From Pedobacter sp. ASV12 (GTDB taxonomy: Bacteria; Bacteroidota; Bacteroidia; Sphingobacteriales; Sphingobacteriaceae): DNA of 64,000 nucleotides. Shown here piece after piece: positions 27,167-35,693 of the stretch (positions within the stretch are counted from its first letter, which is position 1; each line of letters opens with the position of its first letter). Under the pieces are notes generated by a model. The model made no database searches. It worked only from the letters and a program-made list of their open reading frames with translations, and was not told the DNA's origin. The translations under genes and the position numbers were made by a program. The DNA lies in contig NZ_JAELUC010000006.1 of the NCBI RefSeq assembly GCF_016429155.1, positions 20,731 through 84,730 on the forward strand, in the 5' to 3' direction.

Positions 27167-28146
27167 TCCTGCTGGGTAAGGGCAGGTTCCAGTTTTGGCT
27201 GTTGGGCGGCTTTCTTGTTGTTTCGGTATTTGCTCAGGTTAATGAGCAATACACTTCCTAAAATAACCACCAGCCCAGCTATTTGCAGCAGACTGATCTT
27301 TTCATTGGTAAAACAGAGGCTTAACAGTACGGCCACTACCGGATTTACGTAGGCGTAGGTGCTTACCTGTGTTGCCGGACGTACCTTTAACAGCCAAACA
27401 TAGGCGCTAAAGGCTGCGATAGAGCCAAATATGATCAAATAACCTACCGAAAGCCAGGCGTCAAGCGGAATGGTCGTCCAGTTAAAAGTCTTAAACTCGC
27501 CAGTAAACAAACCACCTGGGATAAATGCCATACCGGCGGCCAGCATTTGCCAGGCCGTACCAACAGCAACCGAATCGTCGGGATTGGATTGGTGTTTGGC
27601 ATAAAGCGAACCTGCTGCCCAGGCCACAGGGCCCAGCACCAAAAGGATCATGCCGGCAATTTGGGTTGGACTTTGGCTGGTGCCCAAAATTTGGATCAGT
27701 TGTTCGCCAAACAGCAGAATTACACCGATAAAGCCAACAATTAGTCCCGCAACGGTTGAGGTGCTGCCGAAATTCTCCTTCCATTTGGGCTTGTCTAAAA
27801 TAACGAACCAGATGGCGGCCGAGGCAACCATAATGGCTACCAACCCGCTTGGAATAAACTGTTCGACCCAAATAACAATGCCATTGCCTATGCCCAGCAT
27901 TAAGATGCCGGCAATGGCGGCGTGTTTGATGAGGCGTTTGTTGAAGATGGGCTGTCCGGTAAATGCGCACCAGGTAATGAGGAGCAAACCGGCCAGGATA
28001 AACCTAAAGGAACCGAGGATAAAGGGCGGAAAGCCCGCCAGGGCCTTTTGGATGAAAAAATAAGTGGAGCCCCACACAATGTAAACAATGGCAAAAGCGA
28101 GGTAGACGAAAAGGAGGGGCGCTGTTTTTTTTACATTTGCCATCAT
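27163..28146 (-). CDS. EamA/DMT-family transporter
   Basis: 327 residues with ten hydrophobic helices and two EamA repeats, beginning IVYIVWGSTYFFIQKALAGFPP and ending with the TYAYVNPVVAVLLSL motif of the second repeat. Drug/metabolite transporter superfamily; exporters of this kind often move amino acids or metabolites. A Lrp/AsnC regulator is divergent-adjacent by 4 bases on the same strand just upstream, a common arrangement for amino-acid exporters regulated by their substrate. The substrate is not known. Confidence 0.9.
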   Translation of the reverse strand: MMANVKKTAPLLFVYLAFAIVYIVWGSTYFFIQKALAGFPPFILGSFRFILAGLLLITWCAFTGQPIFNKRLIKHAAIAGILMLGIGNGIVIWVEQFIPSGLVAIMVASAAIWFVILDKPKWKENFGSTSTVAGLIVGFIGVILLFGEQLIQILGTSQSPTQIAGMILLVLGPVAWAAGSLYAKHQSNPDDSVAVGTAWQMLAAGMAFIPGGLFTGEFKTFNWTTIPLDAWLSVGYLIIFGSIAAFSAYVWLLKVRPATQVSTYAYVNPVVAVLLSLCFTNEKISLLQIAGLVVILGSVLLINLSKYRNNKKAAQQPKLEPALTQQD

Positions 28147-28150
28147 GATA

Positions 28151-28621
28151 TTATTTAGTGTTGATGTCTGGGATGATTAATTGTTGGTTTTCTTTTACGG
28201 TTTCGAGCACAATGGTGGTGCGCACCGAAAGAATGTTTGATATTTTGCTGAATTCATCGCGCATCAAAGCCATGAGCGAGGCCGAGTCGCGGGTTCTTAC
28301 CTTCACCAGGTAGCAGTCTTCGCCGGCAATAATGTGTACTTCCTGTACTTCTTTGATCTTCGAAAGCTCATCGGCAGTAGTGGTGCAGCCCACAGTATTC
28401 GACGTTTTCATCGAAATGAAGGCCAGCAGGCTCATGTCAATGGCGGCGGGATCTATTTTGGTGGTGTACTGCGTAATTACCTTTCGCTGTTCCAGTTTCT
28501 TTACCCGCTCTAGCACTGCCGATGGGGCCATTTCCAGTTCCTTGGCCATGTCAACGTTCGAGATCCGCGCATTTTCCTGCATGAGCCTCAAAATGGACAG
28601 GTCTATTTTATCTAAGTTCAT
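28151..28621 (-). CDS. Lrp/AsnC family transcriptional regulator
   Basis: 156 residues: N-terminal helix-turn-helix (about 1-60; DLSILRLMQENARISNVDMAKEL, APSAVLERVKKLEQ) and C-terminal RAM ligand-binding domain (about 65-140; VQEVHIIAGEDCYLVKVRTRD). It reads into the EamA gene 4 bases downstream, so the pair forms an operon in which the regulator probably senses an amino acid and controls the exporter. A GAATA-A-TATTC palindrome at 28658-28668, 37 bases upstream of the start, is a candidate autoregulatory site. Confidence 0.93.
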   Translation of the reverse strand: MNLDKIDLSILRLMQENARISNVDMAKELEMAPSAVLERVKKLEQRKVITQYTTKIDPAAIDMSLLAFISMKTSNTVGCTTTADELSKIKEVQEVHIIAGEDCYLVKVRTRDSASLMALMRDEFSKISNILSVRTTIVLETVKENQQLIIPDINTK

Positions 28622-28657
28622 ATGCTGATTTTAGTTCAGTAAATCTAGTTATTAAAA

Positions 28658-28668
28658 GAATAATATTC
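28658..28668. promoter_or_regulatory. Candidate operator upstream of the Lrp-type gene
   Basis: GAATAATATTC is a perfect inverted repeat about a central base in an AT-rich stretch, the kind of site Lrp proteins bind. It lies 37 bases upstream of the regulator start. Based on symmetry and position only. Confidence 0.3.
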
Positions 28669-28715
28669 ATAATTTATTTATTAAAAATGATTTTTATTCT
28701 ATAAAAGCAGGGTTG

Positions 28716-28734
28716 TGTCGTTGTTTATACGACA
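28716..28734. repeat. Inverted repeat between GH16 and lrp genes
   Basis: TGTCGT and ACGACA with a 7-base loop. It lies between the end of the GH16 gene and the upstream end of the Lrp gene's promoter region. No adjacent T-run, so terminator function is doubtful; an operator is possible. Confidence 0.35.
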
Positions 28735-28845
28735 ACATCAGCCAAAGGGAAAAGCTGAATTAACCCAAAAGAAGCAGGACAAGAAATAAAGAAATGTTCG
28801 GGAATGAACCGAATTGCCAGTAATAGCACAAGAAATGCCAATTCT

Positions 28846-29679
28846 TTATTGATAAACCTTAACCCAGTCTATTTCCATTTGTACAGGCAGGTTGTCGGGA
28901 TTGATCTTTCCTACCCAACTGCCACCTAGCTGCTGATCGATAAGAACGTAAAAAGGCTGGTCGTAAGGCCATTGGCTCGGGTCTACGCCGTTTATGCGGG
29001 GATAGCGAAAGGTTTCTTTCCCGTTTAGGGTAAATATCAATTTGTCGGGATACCACTGCAAGCCAAAAATATTGAACTGATTAGGATCTAGCTTGGCGGT
29101 TCCAGAATGTGGGGGTTTGTCTTTTTGCTTAAGTTCCAAAGTGTAGTATGAATGGGTGGTTTGATAGATGATCTTGTCGAAATTAAGATGCTCCATGATG
29201 TCTATCTCTCCATTTCTGGGGTATTTTCCGTACTTGTTGTGTTCGGCCAACATCCACATGGCCGGCCAGGCGCCCTGTGCGCAGCCCAATTTGGCGCGGA
29301 TTTCTATTTTGCCATATTGAAAGGCGAATTTCCCCTTGCTGTAAATGCCACCGGTTAAAAAGGGACGCTTATCTGAGGCGGTATCCGGATTTTTGATGCC
29401 TTTCAAAAACAACTGGCCATCCTGGAGTTTGTAGCACAAGGGGTTGCTGCTCATGTGTTTGCCCCAATCGGCAGTATTGGCAGGTATTTTTGTCCATTTG
29501 GTGGTGTCGAGCGAAGTTGCATTAAAATCGTCGAACCAAACCAGTTTCCAGTCTTTGCCGGCTCTTCCATCTTTCTGGATGTAGGAATAACCATTCTCGA
29601 CTCTTGCAGGCACGTTGCAACTTAGGCAACAGGCCGCTGTCAGTAGGAAGATCAGGAGAGAAGGCAGTAATTTGTTCAT
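28846..29679 (-). CDS. GH16 family glycoside hydrolase, lipoprotein
   Basis: 277 residues; cleaves beta-1,3- or 1,4-linked glucans or galactans (laminarin, lichenan, agar type), exact substrate not deducible. Lipobox LSC with Cys21. The catalytic motif is GEIDIMEH: E158 nucleophile, D160, E163 acid/base. The fold start is WKLVWFDDFN and the end WPYDQPFYVLIDQQLGGSWVG is typical for family 16. Likely surface or periplasmic. A 15-base element identical to one upstream of the GH88 gene lies 115 bases upstream of its start. Confidence 0.94.
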   Translation of the reverse strand: MNKLLPSLLIFLLTAACCLSCNVPARVENGYSYIQKDGRAGKDWKLVWFDDFNATSLDTTKWTKIPANTADWGKHMSSNPLCYKLQDGQLFLKGIKNPDTASDKRPFLTGGIYSKGKFAFQYGKIEIRAKLGCAQGAWPAMWMLAEHNKYGKYPRNGEIDIMEHLNFDKIIYQTTHSYYTLELKQKDKPPHSGTAKLDPNQFNIFGLQWYPDKLIFTLNGKETFRYPRINGVDPSQWPYDQPFYVLIDQQLGGSWVGKINPDNLPVQMEIDWVKVYQ

Positions 29680-29793
29680 GGCAATTACAAATAAGCATGG
29701 CTATGGAGGTTGAAGATAAGGTTAATGCTGGTTTTCTTGCTCAACCGATACCTAATGATAGCACAAATTCCTTACATCTGGCTTTGGTGTCTG

Positions 29794-29808
29794 AACGCAA
29801 ACGTTTGT
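29794..29808. promoter_or_regulatory. Candidate operator shared with the GH88 gene
   Basis: AACGCAAACGTTTGT contains the perfect palindrome CAAACGTTTG (29798-29807), typical of LacI-family operators. The identical 15-mer occurs at 60886-60900 upstream of GH88. Here it is 115-129 bases upstream of the minus-strand GH16 start. Confidence 0.5.
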
Positions 29809-29876
29809 GCCTGGAGCTTGAGTTTGTCGTCGAAATAAGTTCTTTTTTTGACTGTTAGTAATCTCCATATTTTTTC

Positions 29877-29884
29877 TATCTTTG
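29877..29884 (+). promoter_or_regulatory. -7 promoter element of the BatA-like gene
   Basis: TATCTTTG matches TAnnTTTG. It ends only 7 bases before the ATG at 29892, so the transcript would be leaderless or nearly so. A weak -33 candidate (GTTAG, about 29854) is 18 bases upstream. Confidence 0.5.
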
Positions 29885-29891
29885 GTTTTTA

Positions 29892-31940
29892 ATGAATTTC
29901 CTTTATCCGGGCTTTCTTTTTGCACTTTTAACGGTCGCTATTCCGGTCATTATCCATTTATTCAATTTCAGGAAATTTAAAAGAGTCTATTTTAGCAATG
30001 TCGCCTTTTTAAAGGAGATCAAAGCGCAGCAATCATCGAGAGAAAGGCTAAAAAACCTGCTCATCCTCTGTTGCCGTATCTTGGCCATCGTGTTTTTGGT
30101 GTTCGCCTTTGCACGTCCGTTTTTGCCCTCAACCAGCAAGATAGACCAAAGCAAGGGAAATATCGTCAGCATTTACATTGATAATTCGTACAGCATGGAA
30201 GCTGTAAACAAGGAGGGAAGCCTCTTAGACGAAGCCAAGCGCAAAGCCAAGGAAATTGTAAAGGCCTTCCAGCTCAACGACCGCTTTCAGCTGCTGACCA
30301 ACGATTTTGAAGGCAGGCATCAGCGTTTGCTCAATGCCGACGAGCTGATCCAGGCGGTTGACGAGGTGAAAATCTCTGCGGCCAGCCGACAGCTGCAGCA
30401 GGTTATCAATCGGCAACAAAGCATTTTTACCGGCGCCAGCAACCGTTTTGCCTACATCATCTCCGATTTTCAGCAGGGTTTTGCCGGAAACCAGCCGATC
30501 AAAACCAACCCCAATACCAACGTCTCGCTCATTAAGCTCAATTCGAATGCCTTGCCTAATGTAGCGGTCGACAGTGCTTGGTTGCTGTCGCCAACGCACC
30601 AGGCCGGAACTACCGAAAAACTGGTGGTGCAGCTGCATAATTATGGCGACGAAGATGCGAAGAACATTCCGATCAAACTCACCATCAATCAACAACAAAA
30701 GGCCATCAGTAGCTTGAATATCGCAGCCGGTAAAACCCAAACCGATACTTTGGCCTACAGTGGCTTGGGCTTGGGCTGGCAGAGGGGAACCCTCAGCATC
30801 AAGGATTTTCCCTTGACTTTTGACGACCAGCTCAATTTCAGTTTCAGGGTAAACGCCAACCAAAAGGTATTGAGCATTAATGGACAAACCGCCGAGAAAT
30901 ACATCAAGGCGCTGTTTGGTGCCGACCCGTATTTTCAGCTTACCGAGATGCCCGAGCGCAATATCAATTACTCGGCCTTGGCCAGCTATAGCCTGATTGT
31001 GCTGAACAGCCTCGATAATCCCGCTAGCGGATTGGCTCAGGAGCTCAAAACCTATATCGCCAATGGCGGTTCGGTTGTTGTTTTTCCAAATGTAAAAGCC
31101 GATAAAAATGTTTATTCCTCGTTTTTAACGTCACTGGGCCTTCCGGCAATTGCCGATGTAAATGCTAGCGCCACCAAGGTGAGCCATATTGAACTGAAGC
31201 ATCCTTTGTTCAAGGAAGTGTTCGAAACCTTGCCGCAAAACATAGACCTGCCTCAGGTAAACCATTATTTTAACTTTGTAGAAAACAACCAGCGCAGCAA
31301 GGAAGACCTGTTGTCGTTGCCTGCCGGCAAATTGTTTTTTGCACGTTATCCGATGGGCAACGGACAGGCGTATTTGGCGGCAACCGATTTGAACAACGAA
31401 GATAGCAACTTGGCCAAGCATCCAGTTTTTGTGCCTTTAATGTACAAAATAGCCTTTGCCAGCGCCAAAGAACAGCCCATTTACTATACCGCAGGTCGGA
31501 ACAACGTGCTTGAGAGCCAAAAAATAGTATTGGGCGCCAATCAAACGCTGAAGCTGGTGGCCGACAATTTCGAGGTGATACCCGAATTGCGCCAAACCAA
31601 TGGCAAAACCTTGCTTTACGTGGCAGACCAAGTGAAAAAAGCAGGTTATTACGAGCTTAAAAAAGCAGATTCAACCTTGGCCGTTATTGCCTTTAATGAT
31701 AACCGCACTGAATCGGACATGCATTACAGTTCGGCCGATCAGATCAAAGAACTATTTGGAAAACAGCCCTTAACGTTTTTGGACCCGAAATCCGATAGCA
31801 TTGCTTCGGCCGTTTCTTCCAAAAATAATGGAACCGAATTATGGAAACTTTGCCTAATTTTGAGCTTGGTTTTCTTGGCTATTGAAATTTTACTGGTACG
31901 ATTTTATCATACCCAAAAACCGGGCTTACCAGCTCATTGA
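29892..31940 (+). CDS. BatA-domain membrane protein (aerotolerance-type, vWA-like)
   Basis: 682 residues. The N-terminus is the BatA/aerotolerance-regulator module (FLYPGFLFALLTVAIPVIIHL, then FRKFKRVYFSNVAFLKEI) with a second membrane helix (LLILCCRILAIVFLVFAFAR). A large periplasmic segment follows with a von Willebrand A-like fold beginning SIYIDNSYSMEA (a degenerate MIDAS DxSxS), and a C-terminal membrane helix (LCLILSLVFLAIEILLV) closes it. The family belongs to BatA/stress systems of Bacteroidota; exact role unknown. First gene before the dihydroorotase homologue on the same strand. Confidence 0.85.
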   Translation: MNFLYPGFLFALLTVAIPVIIHLFNFRKFKRVYFSNVAFLKEIKAQQSSRERLKNLLILCCRILAIVFLVFAFARPFLPSTSKIDQSKGNIVSIYIDNSYSMEAVNKEGSLLDEAKRKAKEIVKAFQLNDRFQLLTNDFEGRHQRLLNADELIQAVDEVKISAASRQLQQVINRQQSIFTGASNRFAYIISDFQQGFAGNQPIKTNPNTNVSLIKLNSNALPNVAVDSAWLLSPTHQAGTTEKLVVQLHNYGDEDAKNIPIKLTINQQQKAISSLNIAAGKTQTDTLAYSGLGLGWQRGTLSIKDFPLTFDDQLNFSFRVNANQKVLSINGQTAEKYIKALFGADPYFQLTEMPERNINYSALASYSLIVLNSLDNPASGLAQELKTYIANGGSVVVFPNVKADKNVYSSFLTSLGLPAIADVNASATKVSHIELKHPLFKEVFETLPQNIDLPQVNHYFNFVENNQRSKEDLLSLPAGKLFFARYPMGNGQAYLAATDLNNEDSNLAKHPVFVPLMYKIAFASAKEQPIYYTAGRNNVLESQKIVLGANQTLKLVADNFEVIPELRQTNGKTLLYVADQVKKAGYYELKKADSTLAVIAFNDNRTESDMHYSSADQIKELFGKQPLTFLDPKSDSIASAVSSKNNGTELWKLCLILSLVFLAIEILLVRFYHTQKPGLPAH

Positions 31941-31979
31941 TACAGAAACATTATAAGCTAATCCATAACATATACATTC

Positions 31980-33242
31980 ATGAACCTCTTAGTAAAGGGA
32001 ATTACTATTGCAGATCCTAACAGCGAGTTTAACCAGCAAAAAGCTGATGTACGCGTTGAAGGCGGAAAAATTGTTGCTGTCGAAAAACAATTATCGCCTT
32101 TAAAGAACGAAACTGTTGTAGAAGCCAGTGGCGCTATACTTTCGCCAGGTTTTTTCGACCTGAATTGTATGATTGGCGATCCTGGGCTCGAAACTAAGGA
32201 AGACCTGCAAAGCGGAACGGCCGCGGCCAAAGCTGGTGGATTTACCGGTATTGCCGTTTTGCCTACCACCAAGCCGGTGGTGCAAACAAAAGGAGCTGTC
32301 GAATATATCCTGAACAGGGCCAAAAACAACTTGGTTGATGTGCACCCCATTGGCGCCATCAGCAACGATTTGGAAGGCAAGGAGCTGGCCGAGCTTTTTG
32401 ACATGAAAAATGCCGGGGCTGTTGCCTTTTCTGAGGGCAGCAAGGCTATTGCCGACGATGGCTTTATGAGCCGCGCCCTGCAATATGCTTTAGGTTTTGA
32501 GGGGCTGTTGATGGTTTATCCAGAAAATAAATCCATTGCTGGCAAGGCCCAGGTAAACGAAAGCAAAAACAACGTGCTTTTAGGCATGAAAGGCATTCCG
32601 GCGTTGGCCGAAGAAATGCAGCTAGCCCGCGATATTTATTTAGCAACCTACCACAATGCACCCATCCACATCAGCCAGATTTCTACGGCAGGTTCGGTAG
32701 CATTGATTAAAAAGGCCAAAAAAGACGGCCTGAAAATTACCTGCGACGTGGCGGCACACCAGTTGGTATTTACCGAAGACCTGTTGAACGATTTTGACAG
32801 TAACTACAAGGTAAAGCCACCATTGCGAAGCAAAGCCGATAATAAAGCCCTAATTGCTGGATTGAAAGACGGCACCATTGATGCCGTGACCTCGCAGCAC
32901 CGTCCGCACGAGATTGAGTTTAAGGATGTAGAGTTTGAAATCGCCTCTTATGGTATCATTGCCCTGCAAACGGTTTTGCCTTTATTGCTGCAGGCTGGAT
33001 TAGATGCAGGCCTCATTGCCGAGAAGCTGGCTATCAACCCGCGTAAATTGCTAAAGCTCGAAGTTCCGGTAATCGGCATAGGAGCCACCGCCAATTTTGT
33101 GGTCTACCACCCGCAACAGGAATGGGAGTATAACGTAAACAATAACCGTTCAAAAGCGGCCAACTCTCCTTTGCTGGGCAAAACCCTGAAAGGAAAGGTG
33201 CAGCTGGTTTATAACAACAAACAATTCGAAACGTATGAATAA
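31980..33242 (+). CDS. Dihydroorotase homologue lacking metal ligands
   Basis: 420-residue amidohydrolase-fold protein related to PyrC/DHOase (PGFFD at the first strand, HISQIST, DGTIDAVTS). In active DHOases the first strand carries HxHxR; here the region is D60-L-N62-C-M64-I-G66, so both His and the Arg are lost. The HxxH position reads H230-I-S-Q233, and the catalytic Asp position is Q306 in VTSQHRPH; the FSDDG motif reads FSEGS. It is therefore probably not a zinc hydrolase, like noncatalytic DHOase-like proteins. Its end overlaps the next gene by 8 bases. Confidence 0.85.
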   Translation: MNLLVKGITIADPNSEFNQQKADVRVEGGKIVAVEKQLSPLKNETVVEASGAILSPGFFDLNCMIGDPGLETKEDLQSGTAAAKAGGFTGIAVLPTTKPVVQTKGAVEYILNRAKNNLVDVHPIGAISNDLEGKELAELFDMKNAGAVAFSEGSKAIADDGFMSRALQYALGFEGLLMVYPENKSIAGKAQVNESKNNVLLGMKGIPALAEEMQLARDIYLATYHNAPIHISQISTAGSVALIKKAKKDGLKITCDVAAHQLVFTEDLLNDFDSNYKVKPPLRSKADNKALIAGLKDGTIDAVTSQHRPHEIEFKDVEFEIASYGIIALQTVLPLLLQAGLDAGLIAEKLAINPRKLLKLEVPVIGIGATANFVVYHPQQEWEYNVNNNRSKAANSPLLGKTLKGKVQLVYNNKQFETYE

Positions 33243-33906
33243 CAAAATAGAAAAAGCATTGGCTGCTTCTCTGGCTGCTTTTGCAAAGGCTAAAGGAATC
33301 GATGCCAAAGAAGTAGAAAAAAGACTGGCCGATGTTTTTGCATTAGACATCAATTTTTTGGACAAGGTTGCGAAATTCGATGAGGTTTTTGACGATTATC
33401 CGGCTTTCGACGAGTTGCGCGAAGTGTATTTCGATACCCTGATGATCAATTTCTTTACCAGCGACGTGAACAAGCTGGAAGAAAACTATCTCGAATCCAA
33501 AGAATGGGAAGCCATTGAAGAAGAAACGATCGATAGGGGCACCGAGTTGCTCAACCTGCTGTTGTACATCAACGAGTGCCACGATGAGCAGATCAACCCT
33601 GAATTAGACGATTTCCTGAAAGAGTTTCTGTTGGTTGACGAAGATGAGTTTCAAGACGAGTTCCATATCTACGAAGACCTGATCAGCAACCAGCAGTTGG
33701 CCGAAAGCAGCGTAGAGGACATCTGCAAAAATGGTCAGACCCTTGATTTGAAGGAAGAAATGGAAGAACTGTTTGTGCCTTTTATGACGTTTTTCCTTCA
33801 CCCCAACGGTGGCGAAGCAGTAGAAGCCGATTTGTTGAAGTATAGCAGTAACAAAGGTTACGATGTTGCAGTCTATAGCTTAATTGCTAACTTTAATAAA
33901 AAATAA
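33235..33906 (+). CDS. Conserved acidic hypothetical protein downstream of the dihydroorotase homologue
   Basis: 223 residues, highly acidic, helical in appearance, with no signal peptide or membrane segment. Repeated Glu/Asp blocks (KEWEAIEEETIDRG, FLLVDEDEFQDEFHIY, KEEMEELFVPFMTFF) suggest a soluble all-alpha fold. Overlaps the preceding gene by 8 bases, so the products are probably co-translated; it may be a partner of the dihydroorotase homologue. No family recognised. Confidence 0.75.
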   Translation: MNNKIEKALAASLAAFAKAKGIDAKEVEKRLADVFALDINFLDKVAKFDEVFDDYPAFDELREVYFDTLMINFFTSDVNKLEENYLESKEWEAIEEETIDRGTELLNLLLYINECHDEQINPELDDFLKEFLLVDEDEFQDEFHIYEDLISNQQLAESSVEDICKNGQTLDLKEEMEELFVPFMTFFLHPNGGEAVEADLLKYSSNKGYDVAVYSLIANFNKK

Positions 33907-33917
33907 ACTAAACTAAC

Positions 33918-34505
33918 ATGGAAATTAAATTTAACGATAAGGACTTAAAGGTCGAAGCAATCAAGAACGGCTTGGGCTTAGGTCTGATTATGGTGGTATT
34001 AGGTCTTGTTTCGGCTTACCTGATTATGAACTCGACTTCCATTTGGGCCATCTTCCTTTATCCCGTTTGCCTAAATATTATTCTTCCTATTGTTATTGCG
34101 GTTTTCTTCAGCAAAGACCTTCGTAAAAAAATAGGGGGCTACTGGAATTTTAGAAGGGCTACCTCAGGAATATTCATCATGTTCCTAACCAGCTACCTGA
34201 TTTCTTCGGTAGTAAACGTAGCGTACGTTAAGTTGGTTGAGCCTGACATGCAGGCCAAGATCCAAACGTCCATTACGGATGCTACAACAAAAATGATGGA
34301 AAAACAAGGCGTAGACAAGGCCAAAATCGATGAAGTAATCAAGCAAAAAGACGAAGAGTTTAAAAAGAAAAACAGCGGTACGGTTATGCAGTCTGTACAA
34401 GGCTACCTGATCGGTGTACTTTTTGTGTTTGTGTTTGCGTTAATATTCGGAGCCATCTTTAAAAAAGAGCCTCCCTTGTTTGTAAGTGATACCAACGAAA
34501 ATTAA
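33918..34505 (+). CDS. DUF4199 membrane protein
   Basis: 195 residues matching the DUF4199 family common in Bacteroidota: four membrane helices (about 20-40, 44-66, 85-105, 160-182), a conserved AYLIMNSTSIWAIFLY stretch, and a cytoplasmic Lys/Glu-rich loop (EKQGVDKAKIDEVIKQKDE). Often encoded near glycosyltransferases that act on lipid carriers. Function unknown. Confidence 0.8.
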   Translation: MEIKFNDKDLKVEAIKNGLGLGLIMVVLGLVSAYLIMNSTSIWAIFLYPVCLNIILPIVIAVFFSKDLRKKIGGYWNFRRATSGIFIMFLTSYLISSVVNVAYVKLVEPDMQAKIQTSITDATTKMMEKQGVDKAKIDEVIKQKDEEFKKKNSGTVMQSVQGYLIGVLFVFVFALIFGAIFKKEPPLFVSDTNEN

Positions 34506-34525
34506 GTATAATTAGTAATCGAATA

Positions 34526-34564
34526 CGTGCAGGTTTTGTCATTTAATTTGATGAAATTTGCACG
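34526..34564 (+). terminator. Candidate terminator after the DUF4199 gene
   Basis: CGTGCA and TGCACG arms (34526-34531 and 34559-34564) flank an imperfectly paired AT-rich stem and are followed by TTTT. The stem is interrupted, so this is weak, but position fits the end of the DUF4199 operon. Confidence 0.4.
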
Positions 34565-34599
34565 TTTTAATTTATACAAACCGTACGTTGTTGCAAACA

Positions 34600-34679
34600 A
34601 AAGAACAGATAGGAACCGGGCTGGCAGCAATCCGGTTGCAGAGTACCCTTTTTGAAACAATGACGACAACTCTAAATTA
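34600..34679 (+). promoter_or_regulatory. Structured leader upstream of the first GT2 gene, with short upstream ORF
   Basis: Stem AACCGG (34614-34619) and CCGGTT (34632-34637) with an inner GCT-GGC-AGC hairpin, then GAGT (34641-34644) able to pair with ACTC (34669-34672). Between them lies a tiny reading frame MTTTLN (34660-34680), whose stop overlaps the GT2 start as TAATG. The pairing could hide this region. It looks like a cis-regulatory RNA; I cannot match it to a named riboswitch class. Confidence 0.4.
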
Positions 34680-35630
34680 ATGGATATATCAATAGTAATT
34701 CCACTCTATAACGAAGAGGAATCGTTGCCTGAGCTGATCGCTTGGATAGATAAGGTGATGACCGAAAACAACTTCTCGTACGAAGCCATTTTTATTGATG
34801 ATGGCAGCAAGGATACTTCATGGTCGGTCATTACGCAGCTCAAAGAAAGTTATGGCAGCGTAAAAGGCATCAAGTTCAGGAGGAATTACGGCAAATCTGC
34901 GGCCCTGAATGTGGGTTTTGAAGTGGCGCAAGGCGATGTGATCATTACCATGGACGCCGACTTGCAGGATAGTCCGGATGAAGTGCCGGAACTTTACAGA
35001 AGGATCAAAGAAGAAAACTTCGATATCGTGTCGGGCTGGAAAAAAAAGCGCTACGACCCGATTACCAAAACTATACCCACCAAGCTGTTTAACGCGGCTA
35101 CCCGCAAAATGAGTGGCATACAGCTCAACGATTTCAACTGTGGCCTAAAAGCCTACCGCAAAGATGTAGTCAAAACCATCGAAGTATACGGCGAAATGCA
35201 CCGCTACATTCCGGTAATTGCCAAATGGGCGGGTTTCAGCAAAATTGGCGAACAGGTAGTAGAGCACCGGGCCAGGAAATATGGGGTAACCAAATTTGGC
35301 CTGAGTCGTTTTATCAATGGCTTTTTAGACCTGCTTTCTATCTTTTTTGTGGGCAAGTTTGGCAAAAGGCCCATGCATTTTTTCGGCTCGCTGGGCGTAT
35401 TGAGCTTTTTTGTGGGCATGATCATGACCTTGTGGATGATAGGCGTAAAACTTTATCATATTGCCGCACATATTCCTTACAAAAGAGAAATTACAGACCA
35501 ACCCTTGTTTTATATAGCTTTGGTAGCCATTATCGTCGGTTCACAAATGTTCCTTACCGGATTTGTGGCCGAACTGGTCACGCGCAACGCTCCAGAAAGA
35601 AACCAGTACTTAATTGAGAAGGAACTTTAA
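34680..35630 (+). CDS. GT2 glycosyltransferase (GtrB/DPM1-like)
   Basis: 316 residues: N-terminal GT-A domain (SIVIPLYNEEESLPELI; DxD motif in MDADLQDSPDEVP, DFNCGLKAYRKDV) and two C-terminal membrane helices (about 230-255 and 275-300). This layout belongs to polyprenyl-phosphate glycosyltransferases that move a sugar from UDP/GDP-sugar to undecaprenyl phosphate. Start: ATG 34680, coupled to the upstream TAA. Confidence 0.93.
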   Translation: MDISIVIPLYNEEESLPELIAWIDKVMTENNFSYEAIFIDDGSKDTSWSVITQLKESYGSVKGIKFRRNYGKSAALNVGFEVAQGDVIITMDADLQDSPDEVPELYRRIKEENFDIVSGWKKKRYDPITKTIPTKLFNAATRKMSGIQLNDFNCGLKAYRKDVVKTIEVYGEMHRYIPVIAKWAGFSKIGEQVVEHRARKYGVTKFGLSRFINGFLDLLSIFFVGKFGKRPMHFFGSLGVLSFFVGMIMTLWMIGVKLYHIAAHIPYKREITDQPLFYIALVAIIVGSQMFLTGFVAELVTRNAPERNQYLIEKEL

Positions 35631-35654
35631 GGCATAGGGCGTAAGGTATATTCA

Positions 35655-35690
35655 CGCCGTAAACCTTCAACCTTTTACCTTTTACCTTAA
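35655..35690 (+). repeat. Short tandem repeat between the two GT2 genes
   Basis: About three units of ACCTTTT (AACCTTCAACCTTTTACCTTTTACC) just before the second GT2 start at 35694. One of several low-complexity spacers that precede genes in this window. Confidence 0.5.
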
Positions 35691-35693
35691 CAC

